Source: Fischerella muscicola PCC 7414 (GTDB lineage Bacteria > Cyanobacteriota > Cyanobacteriia > Cyanobacteriales > Nostocaceae). Taken from it: DNA of 33,212 nucleotides. The DNA is taken from the NCBI RefSeq assembly GCF_000317205.1, contig NZ_AJLK01000188.1, positions 1 to 33,212 of the forward strand. Direction: 5' to 3'. Below, in pieces: positions 9,057 to 16,366 of this stretch. Both the position numbers and the translations under genes were made by a program. Position 1 is the stretch's first letter; each line of letters starts with the position of its first letter. Under the pieces are notes generated by a model. It saw only the letters and a list, made by a program, of their open reading frames with translations. It was not told where the DNA came from and made no database searches.

Positions 9057-9282
9057 CCTCAACTCGCGATCGCCTGTATTGAAAAGAGGTGTGGGGGTGT
9101 AAGGGTGTAGGGGTGTAGGAGGAGTTAAATTTTCATGCCCTCGTTGTGTGATTTATCACATGAGTGTCTAGGTTAATAATTTAAAAATCAGCTCTAGTTT
9201 TACTCCTAAAGCTATATATTGGTCATGGCTAAATTTTCTCAGACTTTGTCTAAAACAAAATGCATCCGAAGAATTTGGTTAA
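9057..9282. promoter_or_regulatory. Spacer with inverted repeat TGTGATTTATCACA
   Basis: The 226-bp spacer contains GGGTGTAG-type G-rich units (about 9089-9121) and, at 9147-9160, TGTGAT-TT-ATCACA. This is a perfect 6-bp inverted repeat about 120 bases before the receiver-only gene. It resembles a CRP half-site pair, but its TGTGA/TCACA spacing is 4 and not 6, so a regulator cannot be assigned. Confidence 0.35.
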
Positions 9283-9642
9283 ATGACCCAGATTTTAATC
9301 GTGGAAGATGAGGTTCGCCTCGCTGCCTTTGTTGAAAAAGGACTTCGCAAAAATGGTTTTACTACTATAGTGGCAGTAGACGGCGAACAAGCAATTTTCA
9401 TGGCTGAAAGTAGCGATTTTGATTTACTACTACTTGATTTAGGATTGCCAATAATAGATGGTCTTACAGTATTGCGTGAACTGCGAAGCCGAGGAGAAAA
9501 GCGACCTATTATTATTGTCACTGCTAACAACGATGAACGAGATAAAGCAGCTGCTTTGGCTGCTGGTGCAAATGACTACATTACTAAGCCCTTTAGTTTT
9601 AACGACCTCTTAACAAGAGTTCGGGCACAGTTGGGGCAATAG
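9283..9642 (+). CDS. Receiver-only (single-domain) response regulator
   Basis: A 119-residue protein consisting of a receiver domain alone. The pocket is EDE at 8-10, the phosphoacceptor is D52 in LLLDLGLPIIDG, the switch Thr is in IIIVTANND, and the conserved Lys is in NDYITKPFSF. It is clearly paralogous to the receiver half of the preceding OmpR-type regulator (shared EKGL...GFTT...DFDLL and LDLGLP blocks). It therefore probably arose by duplication, without the winged helix. Its final Gln codon and stop (CAA TAG) are part of a GTCAATA/GTCAATG heptamer array that begins there. It may act as a phosphate sink or protein-interaction regulator, or be a decayed copy. Confidence 0.82.
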   Translation: MTQILIVEDEVRLAAFVEKGLRKNGFTTIVAVDGEQAIFMAESSDFDLLLLDLGLPIIDGLTVLRELRSRGEKRPIIIVTANNDERDKAAALAAGANDYITKPFSFNDLLTRVRAQLGQ

Positions 9643-9668
9643 TCAATGGTCAATAGTCAATGGTCAAT
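9637..9668. repeat. TCAATAG/TCAATGG heptamer array at a stop codon
   Basis: Alternating AGTCAAT and GGTCAAT units run from 9641 to 9668, preceded by CAAT at 9637. The array therefore includes the last sense codon and the TAG stop (9640-9642) of the receiver-only gene. CAACAACCAACTACTAC-type repeats follow. Confidence 0.75.
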
Positions 9669-9974
9669 TGTAATTAACTATCAACAACCAACTACTACTC
9701 TACCACACAAGTTTTGACAGCTTGCGAGGCGTCAGATCCCCGACTTTTTTAAAAAAGTCGGGGATCTGGCCGACCTATCAAAATCAATTTGGTGAACTAC
9801 CACTAACCACTAACCAATAACCACTATCATATCAACTTCTTTTGATGAAAAACTTCTCATAAAACATTCATAAAGAATTAATCACTAATTGTGAGTCTAT
9901 GTATAGGTGAGGAATTAATTATCTGTTTTTCTCACAGCTTCAGTAGTTTTTTATCATTTTCGAGGATTGACGCC
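9643..9974. other. Repeat-rich spacer before the glycan cluster
   Basis: A 332-bp spacer with the end of the TCAATGG array, a 36-bp perfect palindrome (9733-9768), CCACTAA heptamers (about 9797-9826), and then AT-rich DNA likely to contain the promoter of the glycan cluster. An open frame extends upstream of 9975 to 9891, but it has no ribosome binding site and does not resemble a dehydrogenase N-terminus. Confidence 0.6.
9733..9768. repeat. 36-bp perfect palindrome
   Basis: Two 18-base arms (CAGATCCCCGACTTTTTT at 9733-9750 and its exact complement at 9751-9768) meet with no spacer. The centre is T6A6. It can form a cruciform or, in RNA, a strong hairpin. It lies between the receiver-only gene and the glycan cluster, so it could also end transcription, but there is no trailing T run. 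Confidence 0.85.
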
Positions 9975-10754
9975 ATGCGTGTTTGTGTCATTGGTACTGG
10001 ATACGTTGGCTTAGTAACTGGAGCTTGTCTGGCAGAGATTGGACACAGTGTTATCTGTGTGGATAACAATACCGCCAAAGTTTCATTAATGCAGTCTGGA
10101 AAGTCGCCTATTTTTGAACCGGGACTGGAAGAAATCATGCAGTCCAATATGCAGGCGGGAAGGCTGCAATTCACAACAGATTTGGCTGTCGGTGTAGAAC
10201 ATGGCGAGATTATATTCATTGCCGTTGGTACTCCAGCCTTACCCAGTGGCGAGAGTGACACTCGCTATGTAGAAGCCGTTGCTCGTGGTATTGGCAGCAA
10301 TCTTAATGGTGGTTACAAAGTCATTGTGAACAAGTCTACCGTTCTCATTGGTTCTGGGAATTGGGTACAGCGCATTATCATGGATGGTGTTGCTGAACGC
10401 CAGCAAGATATTACAGGCTTTGATGTTGTTAGTAACCCTGAATTTCTCCGGGAAGGTTCGGCAGTTTACGACACATTTAATCCCGATCGCATTGTATTAG
10501 GTAGCAATAGCCCCAAAGCGATCGCCATGATGCAAAAACTGTATGCGCCAATCGTTGAGCGCAAATTTACATTTAATAATTATTTATTACCTCCCGTGCC
10601 TATGGTAATAACAGACTTAGCATCCGCAGAGATGATTAAATATGCTGCTAATGCCTTTCTGGCAACCAAGATTAGTTTTATTAACGAAATAGCCAACATC
10701 TGCGATCGCGTTGGTGCTGATGTTACTTACGTTGCCATCTTGGCTGTTTCTTAG
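9975..10754 (+). pseudogene. UDP-glucose/GDP-mannose dehydrogenase, C-terminally truncated
   Basis: The intact family makes UDP-glucuronate (or GDP-mannuronate) from the UDP/GDP sugar with two NAD+. Seen here are the N-terminal Rossmann motif GTGYVGLVTG (residues 7-16), VGTPALP, NPEFLREGSAV, and the central helix AEMIKYAANAFLATK with its substrate-binding Lys and Asn. The frame then turns into VTYVAILAVS and stops at residue 259. Intact enzymes run to about 440-460 residues. The catalytic cysteine segment (GGSCFPKD in relatives) and the whole C-terminal UDP-binding domain are absent and were not found in other frames downstream. The ATG at 9975 has a GAGGA site 8 bases upstream. It is probably inactive, although the reading frame itself is clean. 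Confidence 0.85.
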
Positions 10755-10789
10755 TATCTCTTGCACCTGCACTAAAGAGGATCTGAACA

Positions 10790-12037
10790 ATGAGACTGCT
10801 GGTTTATTCCCATGACACATTCGGTTTGGGTAATATTCGCAGAATGCTAGCTATTTGCGAACATCTATTGAGGGAAATAGAGGGACTGTCTATTTTACTA
10901 ATATCTGGTTCACCGATACTACACGGGTTTCGCCTACCCAAAGGACTTGACTACATCAAGCTTCCTTGTATCAATCGAGGAGAAACAAATAATTTAGTTG
11001 CTAAGTACTTGGGTACAGACATCGATGAAACAGTAAAGATGCGATCGGATTTGATTCTATCAGCAGCCGTTAATTATAAGCCGGATTTGGTGCTGGTAGA
11101 TAAGAAACCCTACGGGATTAAAAATGAACTTGCCCCTACTCTAGATTACTTGCAAGCAAAGTTACCACAAACTCGCTTTGTACTTCTGTTAAGAGATATT
11201 CTCGACACGCCAGCAAAAACGATCGCAGAATGGCACAAACATGGTTACTATGAAGCGGTTAAAAAGTTTTATGACTTGTTGCTGATTGTTGGGATACCAG
11301 AAATTTTTCATCTACCACAGGAATATGAGTTTCCAACTGAGGTTATCCAGAAAGCACACTTTTGTGGCTATATCCGGAAACCGCAGGGATGCAAGCAACC
11401 TGAACAAGTGCGAGATGAGTTACAGCTAAGTTCTAATCAAAAGCTTGTATTAGTTACTCCTGGTGGGGGAGAAGACGGTTATCAGCTAATTCATACTTAT
11501 CTCACAGGCTTGAAATTACTAGCGGATGCACACAACATCAAAAGTCTAATTATTTGCGGTTCAGAGATGCCGATAGAGCATAGACAGGCATTGTATCAGG
11601 TGGCAACAACCTATCCACAGGTGCAGATGTATGAATTTACCGATGAGTTGATGAGTTATTTGGCGGTAGCGGATGTAGTGGTATCGATGGCTGGTTACAA
11701 CACAGTGTGCGAAATTCTTTCGGCGAACAAACCTGCTGTGGTGATACCGCGAATCAAACCCTCCCAAGAACAGTTTATGCGATCACAGAGAATGTATGAA
11801 TTTGGTTGCTTCCAGACAATTCATCCTCATGATCTGACACCATCAGTCTTAATGCAACAGGTACAGCAACAATTAGTAAATACTCAAGTGAATAATACTG
11901 TTGATTTAGGTGGATTAGATAGGATTGCTAGTTTAATTAAAAGTATTTTTACAAATAAAACTTTAATTTATGAACGAGAAGTTTTGTATTTGGAAAGATT
12001 TTCACAGAGTATTTTGGCTGGAAAAATAATTATTTGA
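10790..12037 (+). CDS. MurG-like (COG4671-type) glycosyltransferase 1
   Basis: A 415-residue GT-B fold protein. The N-terminus MRLLVYSHDTFGLGNIRRML has the glycine-loop/HD pattern of predicted MurG-like transferases. The acceptor domain includes PDLVLVDKKPYGIKNEL and LLLRDILD. The nucleotide-sugar domain begins with LVTPGGGEDGYQ (from residue 221) and contains ADVVVSMAGYNTVCEIL and PRIKPSQEQFMRSQRM, typical of the GT28 C-terminal domain. There is no membrane segment. An AGAGGA site sits 8 bases before the ATG and the gene starts 35 bases after the truncated dehydrogenase, so it probably shared a transcript with that gene. Donor and acceptor are unknown. It is a distant paralogue of the next gene. 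Confidence 0.82.
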   Translation: MRLLVYSHDTFGLGNIRRMLAICEHLLREIEGLSILLISGSPILHGFRLPKGLDYIKLPCINRGETNNLVAKYLGTDIDETVKMRSDLILSAAVNYKPDLVLVDKKPYGIKNELAPTLDYLQAKLPQTRFVLLLRDILDTPAKTIAEWHKHGYYEAVKKFYDLLLIVGIPEIFHLPQEYEFPTEVIQKAHFCGYIRKPQGCKQPEQVRDELQLSSNQKLVLVTPGGGEDGYQLIHTYLTGLKLLADAHNIKSLIICGSEMPIEHRQALYQVATTYPQVQMYEFTDELMSYLAVADVVVSMAGYNTVCEILSANKPAVVIPRIKPSQEQFMRSQRMYEFGCFQTIHPHDLTPSVLMQQVQQQLVNTQVNNTVDLGGLDRIASLIKSIFTNKTLIYEREVLYLERFSQSILAGKIII

Positions 12038-12219
12038 TAAACGAACACAGATGGACACAGATGTAGACGCGCCCAAGCGCGGCTTCGGTGCAGGGTACAC
12101 AGATGGATTGTTCGTTTGTGACTGGTTGTGGTTGATAAGTTATGGGTTTTGTTTCTACATGTTTTTGTGGATTTAGATGAGATTTATCTTCAAAAATTTA
12201 TCAGTGTTGGAAAAAGATT
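12038..12219. repeat. CGAACACAGATG repeat interrupted by a mosaic-repeat fragment
   Basis: After the stop of glycosyltransferase 1 comes CGAACACAGATGGACACAG (12042-12060), the same unit as at 30702 and, inverted, near 1640-1672. A piece resembling the interspersed mosaic element (TAGACGCGCCCAAGCGCGGC and on to about 12097) follows. CACAGATGG then resumes, suggesting insertion of one repeat into another. Confidence 0.55.
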
Positions 12220-13404
12220 ATGAAAAAGTTAATGTTCTACTGCCAACATATTTTGGGCATGGGTCATCTAGTGCGTAGCATGGAGATTGTACGCGGTTTA
12301 ACTGAAGATTTTCATATTTGTTTTATTAATGGCGGTGAAGTTATTCCAGAGTTTCAGGTTCCCTCAGGAGTTAAAGTCATTAATTTACCAGCAATTAAAA
12401 CAGACCCGGAATTTAAAGAATTACAAGTGGTAGATAATGCTTTTACGCTGACAGAAGTTCAAGAAATTAGAAAAAATTTGCTGCTGTCAATATTAGACAA
12501 ATTCCAGCCAGATATTTTAATGATAGAATTATTTCCTTTTGGTAGAAGGCGCTTCTCGTTTGAATTAATTCCTTTATTAGAAAGAGTGCAAGCAAGTCAA
12601 TCTTCTACTAAAGTAGTTTGCAGTCTCAGAGATATTGTAGTTACAAAACAAAATCAAGCTCGACATGAAGAAAAAGTCTGTAAACTCATAAATCAATATT
12701 TTGACTTACTATTGGTTCATGGCGATCCAAAACTTGCACCATTAGAAGAAACGTTCTCTCGAATTAAAGACCTTAATTGTCAAGTTTACTATACTGGATA
12801 TGTGGTACAAAAACCATCAGAAAATCCTGTTTTCAGTGATGAAGATAAGGAAATTATTGAATCTGACCAACCTTTGATTTTAGTCAGTGTCGGTGGTGGT
12901 AGATTTGGTCATGAATTATTGGATTGTGTGGTGAAGACAGCGCCATTACTAGAGAAAATAATTCCCCATAATATTCAAGTTTTTACGGGGCCATTTATGC
13001 CAGACGAAAAATTTCAGGAATTGCAAACGCTAAAGGAAAATAGCAATAATCTTCGCATTCGTCGCTATACGCCTTACTTGTTAAATTACATGCAAAAAGC
13101 AGACTTATCTATTAGCATGTCTGGCTACAACACCACACTCAATATTTTAACAACGGGTGTACGAGCTATGATTCTTCCTTTCACTGGCAACAACGATCAA
13201 GAACAAACTATTAGAGCCAAAAAGTTAAATGCACTAGGAGTTGTGAAGACAATTTATCCTCAAGATTTGCAACCTGACATCTTTGCTTGGAGGATAATCA
13301 GTTACTTAGAAAAGCAAATAAATAAAATTAAGTTCGATTTTAATGGTGTGGAAAATACAGCAAAAATTTTAAAATATTTTGTCTATAAAGAAAAAATTGC
13401 TTAA
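12220..13404 (+). CDS. MurG-like (COG4671-type) glycosyltransferase 2
   Basis: A 394-residue GT-B fold protein with the same architecture as the preceding transferase. The N-terminus MKKLMFYCQHILGMGHLVRSM has the GMGHL loop. The acceptor domain includes PDILMIELFPFGRRRFSFEL and CSLRDIVVTK. The donor domain starts at ILVSVGGGRFGHE (about residue 220), with ADLSISMSGYNTTLNILTTG and PFTGNNDQEQTIRAKKL. It is clearly related to, but strongly diverged from, glycosyltransferase 1 and more AT-rich. It probably adds a second sugar to the same glycan. The ribosome binding site is weak (AAAAAG). Substrates cannot be read from sequence. Confidence 0.82.
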   Translation: MKKLMFYCQHILGMGHLVRSMEIVRGLTEDFHICFINGGEVIPEFQVPSGVKVINLPAIKTDPEFKELQVVDNAFTLTEVQEIRKNLLLSILDKFQPDILMIELFPFGRRRFSFELIPLLERVQASQSSTKVVCSLRDIVVTKQNQARHEEKVCKLINQYFDLLLVHGDPKLAPLEETFSRIKDLNCQVYYTGYVVQKPSENPVFSDEDKEIIESDQPLILVSVGGGRFGHELLDCVVKTAPLLEKIIPHNIQVFTGPFMPDEKFQELQTLKENSNNLRIRRYTPYLLNYMQKADLSISMSGYNTTLNILTTGVRAMILPFTGNNDQEQTIRAKKLNALGVVKTIYPQDLQPDIFAWRIISYLEKQINKIKFDFNGVENTAKILKYFVYKEKIA

Positions 13405-13545
13405 GTATGTCGCCACAATTAATGTGAACTCGTTATGGTCGTCATTTGTCATTTTTCATTTTTCATTGGTTATTTGTTATTGGTCATTGTTCAAATGAAA
13501 AATCAGGTGCAGAGGATTTAGAGAAAAGAGATTTTGGTAAAAATC
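13405..13545. repeat. TCATTTTTCATTGGTCATT repeat spacer
   Basis: The spacer between two transferase genes has loose heptamer-like units (GTCATTT, TTTCATT, GGTCATT) between about 13440 and 13490. No gene was seen. Confidence 0.45.
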
Positions 13546-14757
13546 ATGAACAAAAAAACAATTTGTATTACTACACTGGAATACCCTCCAGATATAGGCG
13601 GTGTCGGTGAGTCGGTGCATCGTATTGCCCAGATGTTAGTTAGTAGCGGTTATGAAGTTCATGTTGCAGTTTTTCGCTCTAAGCAACGGCTAGTAGATGA
13701 CGGAAGTGTAAGACGAGCAAGCTGTAAAACAAGATTTCAAGATGGGGTGTTTGTACATCGCATCAAATCAGCTGTACGTGATGATTTACAAGAAATTCAA
13801 GATTTTTTCAGTGATATTTATTTTCAGTTAAATTTTCTACATCATCAATATAATTTTGATTTATTTCATGCGTTTTTTCTCAATGAAACAGGATATGTAA
13901 CGACACTTTTAGCCAAAGAAAATGACTTGCCAGTTATTAATAGCGTCCGGGGTGCTGACTTACACAAACATATTTTTAATCCTAAAAATCATGCTCAGAT
14001 AGCATGGGTTTTAGAAAACTCGGATTGGGTGACATTTGTCAGCCAAGACTTACGCAAAAGAGCGAATGCGATCGCTCCTAGTGTAAAATTAAAGTCTTCT
14101 GTTTTTTGGAACTCAATCGCACCAATTAATTTCACCAAACTCCGCACCCCTCCTCTCGTTTCCGAGTTGTCGGGTATTATCATCGGTTCTAGTGGCAGAT
14201 TTCGTGACAAGAAAGGCATAGAATTTCTTCTTGATGCTTGTAGTGAGTTAATCAAGGAAATCGATTTGACGTTGTTGCTGATTGGTAACTTTGTAGAGAA
14301 AGAACGAAAATATTGGCAACAAGAATTAAAACAATGCTGTTTGGGTTCTCGCCTACGCATTACAGGTATTACCACTCGGCAAGAAGCTTTAGCTTATTTA
14401 CCACATTTAGATATTTTCGCCATTCCCTCACTAACTGACGGGTGTCCAAATGCACTTCTAGAAGCAATGTTAGCTGGCTGTGCCATTGTTGGCACTAGAG
14501 TAGATGCTATTGGTGAAATTCTTGAAGATGGCGTCGATGGTTTACTTGTCAATCCTGGTAGTAGCGCTGAACTAAAAACAGCACTGCTATCTTTAGCTAT
14601 TCAACCACAGTTATGCAAGCAGCTGGGTGCAGCAGCAAAAATCAAAGCACAACAAAAGCTTCACCCATCTATAGAAAAGCAAAACTGGATAGATATTTAC
14701 CAACAAGTTTTAACGACATCGGCAACAGCAACTTTACCTGAAGTTAGTCTCGTTTAG
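13546..14757 (+). CDS. Glycosyltransferase family 4
   Basis: A 403-residue GT-B retaining glycosyltransferase. N-terminal ITTLEYPPDIGGVGESVHRI is the classic GT4 acceptor-side glycine loop. The donor domain begins at IIIGSSGRFRDKKGIEFLLD and contains IPSLTDGCPNALLEAMLAG. The conserved E-x7-E is present with Asp298 in the first position and Glu306 in the second. VGTRVDAIGEILEDGVDGLL follows. The ATG at 13546 is preferred to a TTG at 13534, since MNKKTICITTLEYPP is the normal N-terminus. It is part of the glycan cluster, 141 bp after the previous transferase. The donor sugar is unknown. Confidence 0.88.
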   Translation: MNKKTICITTLEYPPDIGGVGESVHRIAQMLVSSGYEVHVAVFRSKQRLVDDGSVRRASCKTRFQDGVFVHRIKSAVRDDLQEIQDFFSDIYFQLNFLHHQYNFDLFHAFFLNETGYVTTLLAKENDLPVINSVRGADLHKHIFNPKNHAQIAWVLENSDWVTFVSQDLRKRANAIAPSVKLKSSVFWNSIAPINFTKLRTPPLVSELSGIIIGSSGRFRDKKGIEFLLDACSELIKEIDLTLLLIGNFVEKERKYWQQELKQCCLGSRLRITGITTRQEALAYLPHLDIFAIPSLTDGCPNALLEAMLAGCAIVGTRVDAIGEILEDGVDGLLVNPGSSAELKTALLSLAIQPQLCKQLGAAAKIKAQQKLHPSIEKQNWIDIYQQVLTTSATATLPEVSLV

Positions 14758-14815
14758 TTGCAGAGATGGGGGTGTGAGGGGTGTGAGGAGTAAGTAGTTT
14801 AAAGAACAAGTAACC

Positions 14816-15131
14816 ACTAACCCTACCCTTACCTTAAGCCACTACCCTGCCTTAAGCCGCTACCTGCACCAAGCCCTCCGGGTACTCTACCCTACGGGAA
14901 CGCCTTACGGCGTACGAGAAGCCGGGCTTCGCCCGTCTACGGGGGTTCGCATACCCTTACCTTAAGCCTATGAGCGCGTCTACGTGACGGGAAGCTGCGC
15001 CACTGCGCCCTTGGGGGTTCCAAGAGTTGTAGCACGTGGCGTCCAAGACTGCGACCCCCTCACCGCTTCTTTGTCTACGCGTCTACGTGTCTACGTGACG
15101 GGAACCGCCTTTTTGGGGGGCTGGACTCACC
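14816..15131 (+). repeat. Interspersed mosaic repeat, longest copy
   Basis: The element starts ACTAACCCTACCCTTACC and continues through CTTAAGCC blocks. It includes nested short inverted repeats (for example CCGGGCTTCGCCCG and CGCCTTACGGCG) and repeated GTCTACGTGACGGGAA modules, and ends TTTTTGGGGGGCTGGACTC. The first 43 bases and the stretch ending CGCCCGTCTAC recur almost unchanged at the window end (33106-33212). The 3' module recurs inside a protease gene (22483-22573) and inverted at 21560-21642. No terminal transposon features or open frame were seen, so this is a non-autonomous repeat. Confidence 0.8.
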
Positions 15132-15145
15132 ACTAACCAATGTAC

Positions 15146-15165
15146 AGACGTGCTATGGCACGTCT
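15146..15165. repeat. Small palindrome AGACGTGCTATGGCACGTCT
   Basis: A 20-bp near-palindrome flanked by GTAC on the left and GGTAC on the right. It is nearly identical to the one at 18491-18510 and lies about 50 bases before the GT2 start. Confidence 0.65.
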
Positions 15166-15215
15166 GGTACAACAACCAACAACCAACAATTAACTACCAA
15201 CTAATAACAAACATT

Positions 15216-16256
15216 ATGAACAAGCCACAAGTTACCATAATTGTTTCTCAACGTGAGCGTTTTAGCTACACTCGCGAATCACTGGAAAGTATCTATGAAC
15301 ATACTCATGTACCTTTTTCTCTAGTTTACGTAGATGGTAATTCCCCACCTGAGATTGCTGACTATCTTGAGGAACAGGCGCGCGAGAAAGAATTTGATTT
15401 GATTCGCACTGAGTATTACCTTTCACCTAACCAAGCCCGTAATTTGGGTTTACATCAAGTTAAGACTGAGTATGTGATATTCATTGATAATGATGTGATT
15501 GTGAATCCGGGTTGGCTAGACCATTTACTCCAGTGCGCTGAAGAAACAAAAGCGACTGTTGTTTGTCCCCTTACCTGCATTGGTGAACCTTTGGGAGAGA
15601 CTATCCACTTAGCGGGTGGTGAAGCACACATTGTAGTTGAAACCCAAGAAAATAACGAAGCGAAGCGAAGAGTACATGAAAAACATTACTTCGTTAATCG
15701 CAAAGTTGCTGAGGTGCGTGAACAGTTGCACCGTCAACAGTGCGAGTTTGCGGAATTTCATTGTATGTTAGTCCGCACTGAAATTTTTGGGCAGATTGGA
15801 CTTTTAGATGAAGGACTGCTAAGTACACGGGAACATATTGATTTTTGTCTGACTGTAACTAACGCTGGAGGCAGGATTTATTGTGAACCCGCCTCGGTAG
15901 TTACCTACGTACCAGGATTGAAGTTACAAATACCAGAACTTGTCTTCTTTATGCTGCGCTGGAGTGATGCTTGGGAAATCGCCAGTTTAGAACACTTTGC
16001 CCAAAAATGGCAACTGACAACTAAGGACAAATACTTCAAAAAACGCTACAAGCGGATGGGACATCGCCGCCACCAAGCATTCTTGAAACCCCTACTGCAT
16101 CGCCTTACCTTAGGAACAAACCCTCTATGGTTGGAAAAATGGGCGATGTCGCTGGAAAAGAAGTTAAACCAATATATAAGCGATCGCTACACCCAAAATC
16201 ATACAAGTTACAGCAATTTAGAATTCTCCCAACCATTAATCTTGAGGAGAATATAA
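15216..16256 (+). CDS. Glycosyltransferase family 2
   Basis: A 346-residue GT-A fold inverting transferase. The N-terminal strand is PQVTIIVSQRERFSYTRESL. The donor-binding region includes VYVDGNSPPEIADYLEEQ. The metal-binding DxD-type motif is in YVIFIDNDVIVNPGWL (DND). The acceptor side has the LLDEGLLSTREHIDFCLTV segment with the ED-like catalytic region. A basic C-terminal tail (KKRYKRMGHRRHQAF) follows, with no membrane helix. The ATG at 15216 was chosen; the upstream open frame from 15150 is translated repeat. The gene lies 110 bp before the ABC exporter, which it probably serves. Sugar specificity is unknown. Confidence 0.87.
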   Translation: MNKPQVTIIVSQRERFSYTRESLESIYEHTHVPFSLVYVDGNSPPEIADYLEEQAREKEFDLIRTEYYLSPNQARNLGLHQVKTEYVIFIDNDVIVNPGWLDHLLQCAEETKATVVCPLTCIGEPLGETIHLAGGEAHIVVETQENNEAKRRVHEKHYFVNRKVAEVREQLHRQQCEFAEFHCMLVRTEIFGQIGLLDEGLLSTREHIDFCLTVTNAGGRIYCEPASVVTYVPGLKLQIPELVFFMLRWSDAWEIASLEHFAQKWQLTTKDKYFKKRYKRMGHRRHQAFLKPLLHRLTLGTNPLWLEKWAMSLEKKLNQYISDRYTQNHTSYSNLEFSQPLILRRI

Positions 16257-16366
16257 AATTAGCTTCTCCCCATCACCCCACTGCCCCTAATCCCCAGAGG
16301 GGACCCCGAGTTCCCCATCACCCCACCTCCCCATCCCCCCATCCCCCCACCTCCCCATCTCATTCT
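16257..16366 (+). repeat. C-rich CCCCATC/CCCCACC array before the ABC exporter
   Basis: Runs of C4-C6 separated by AT, AC or CT fill the spacer and end a few bases before the exporter ATG at 16367. The array matches the one preceding argH. An open frame crosses it from the GT2 gene (translating as Pro/His/Ser low complexity) but is not a real N-terminus. No Shine-Dalgarno sequence is visible. Confidence 0.7.

Larger units (their letters stand above)
14758..15215. other. Long repeat-filled gap inside the glycan cluster
   Basis: A 458-bp gap between the GT4 and GT2 genes, almost wholly built of repeats: a G-rich GGGTGTGAGG run, CCACTAA units, the mosaic element (14816-15131), a small palindrome (15146-15165), and CAACAACCAAC units up to the GT2 start. 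Its base composition is far more GC-rich than the flanking genes. No coding sequence was accepted. Confidence 0.75.

Noticed and set aside
16127-16366. 80-residue N-terminal extension of the ABC exporter
   Set aside because: It overlaps the GT2 gene in another frame and translates the C-rich repeat into Pro/His/Ser; the conserved protein begins at the ATG at 16367.
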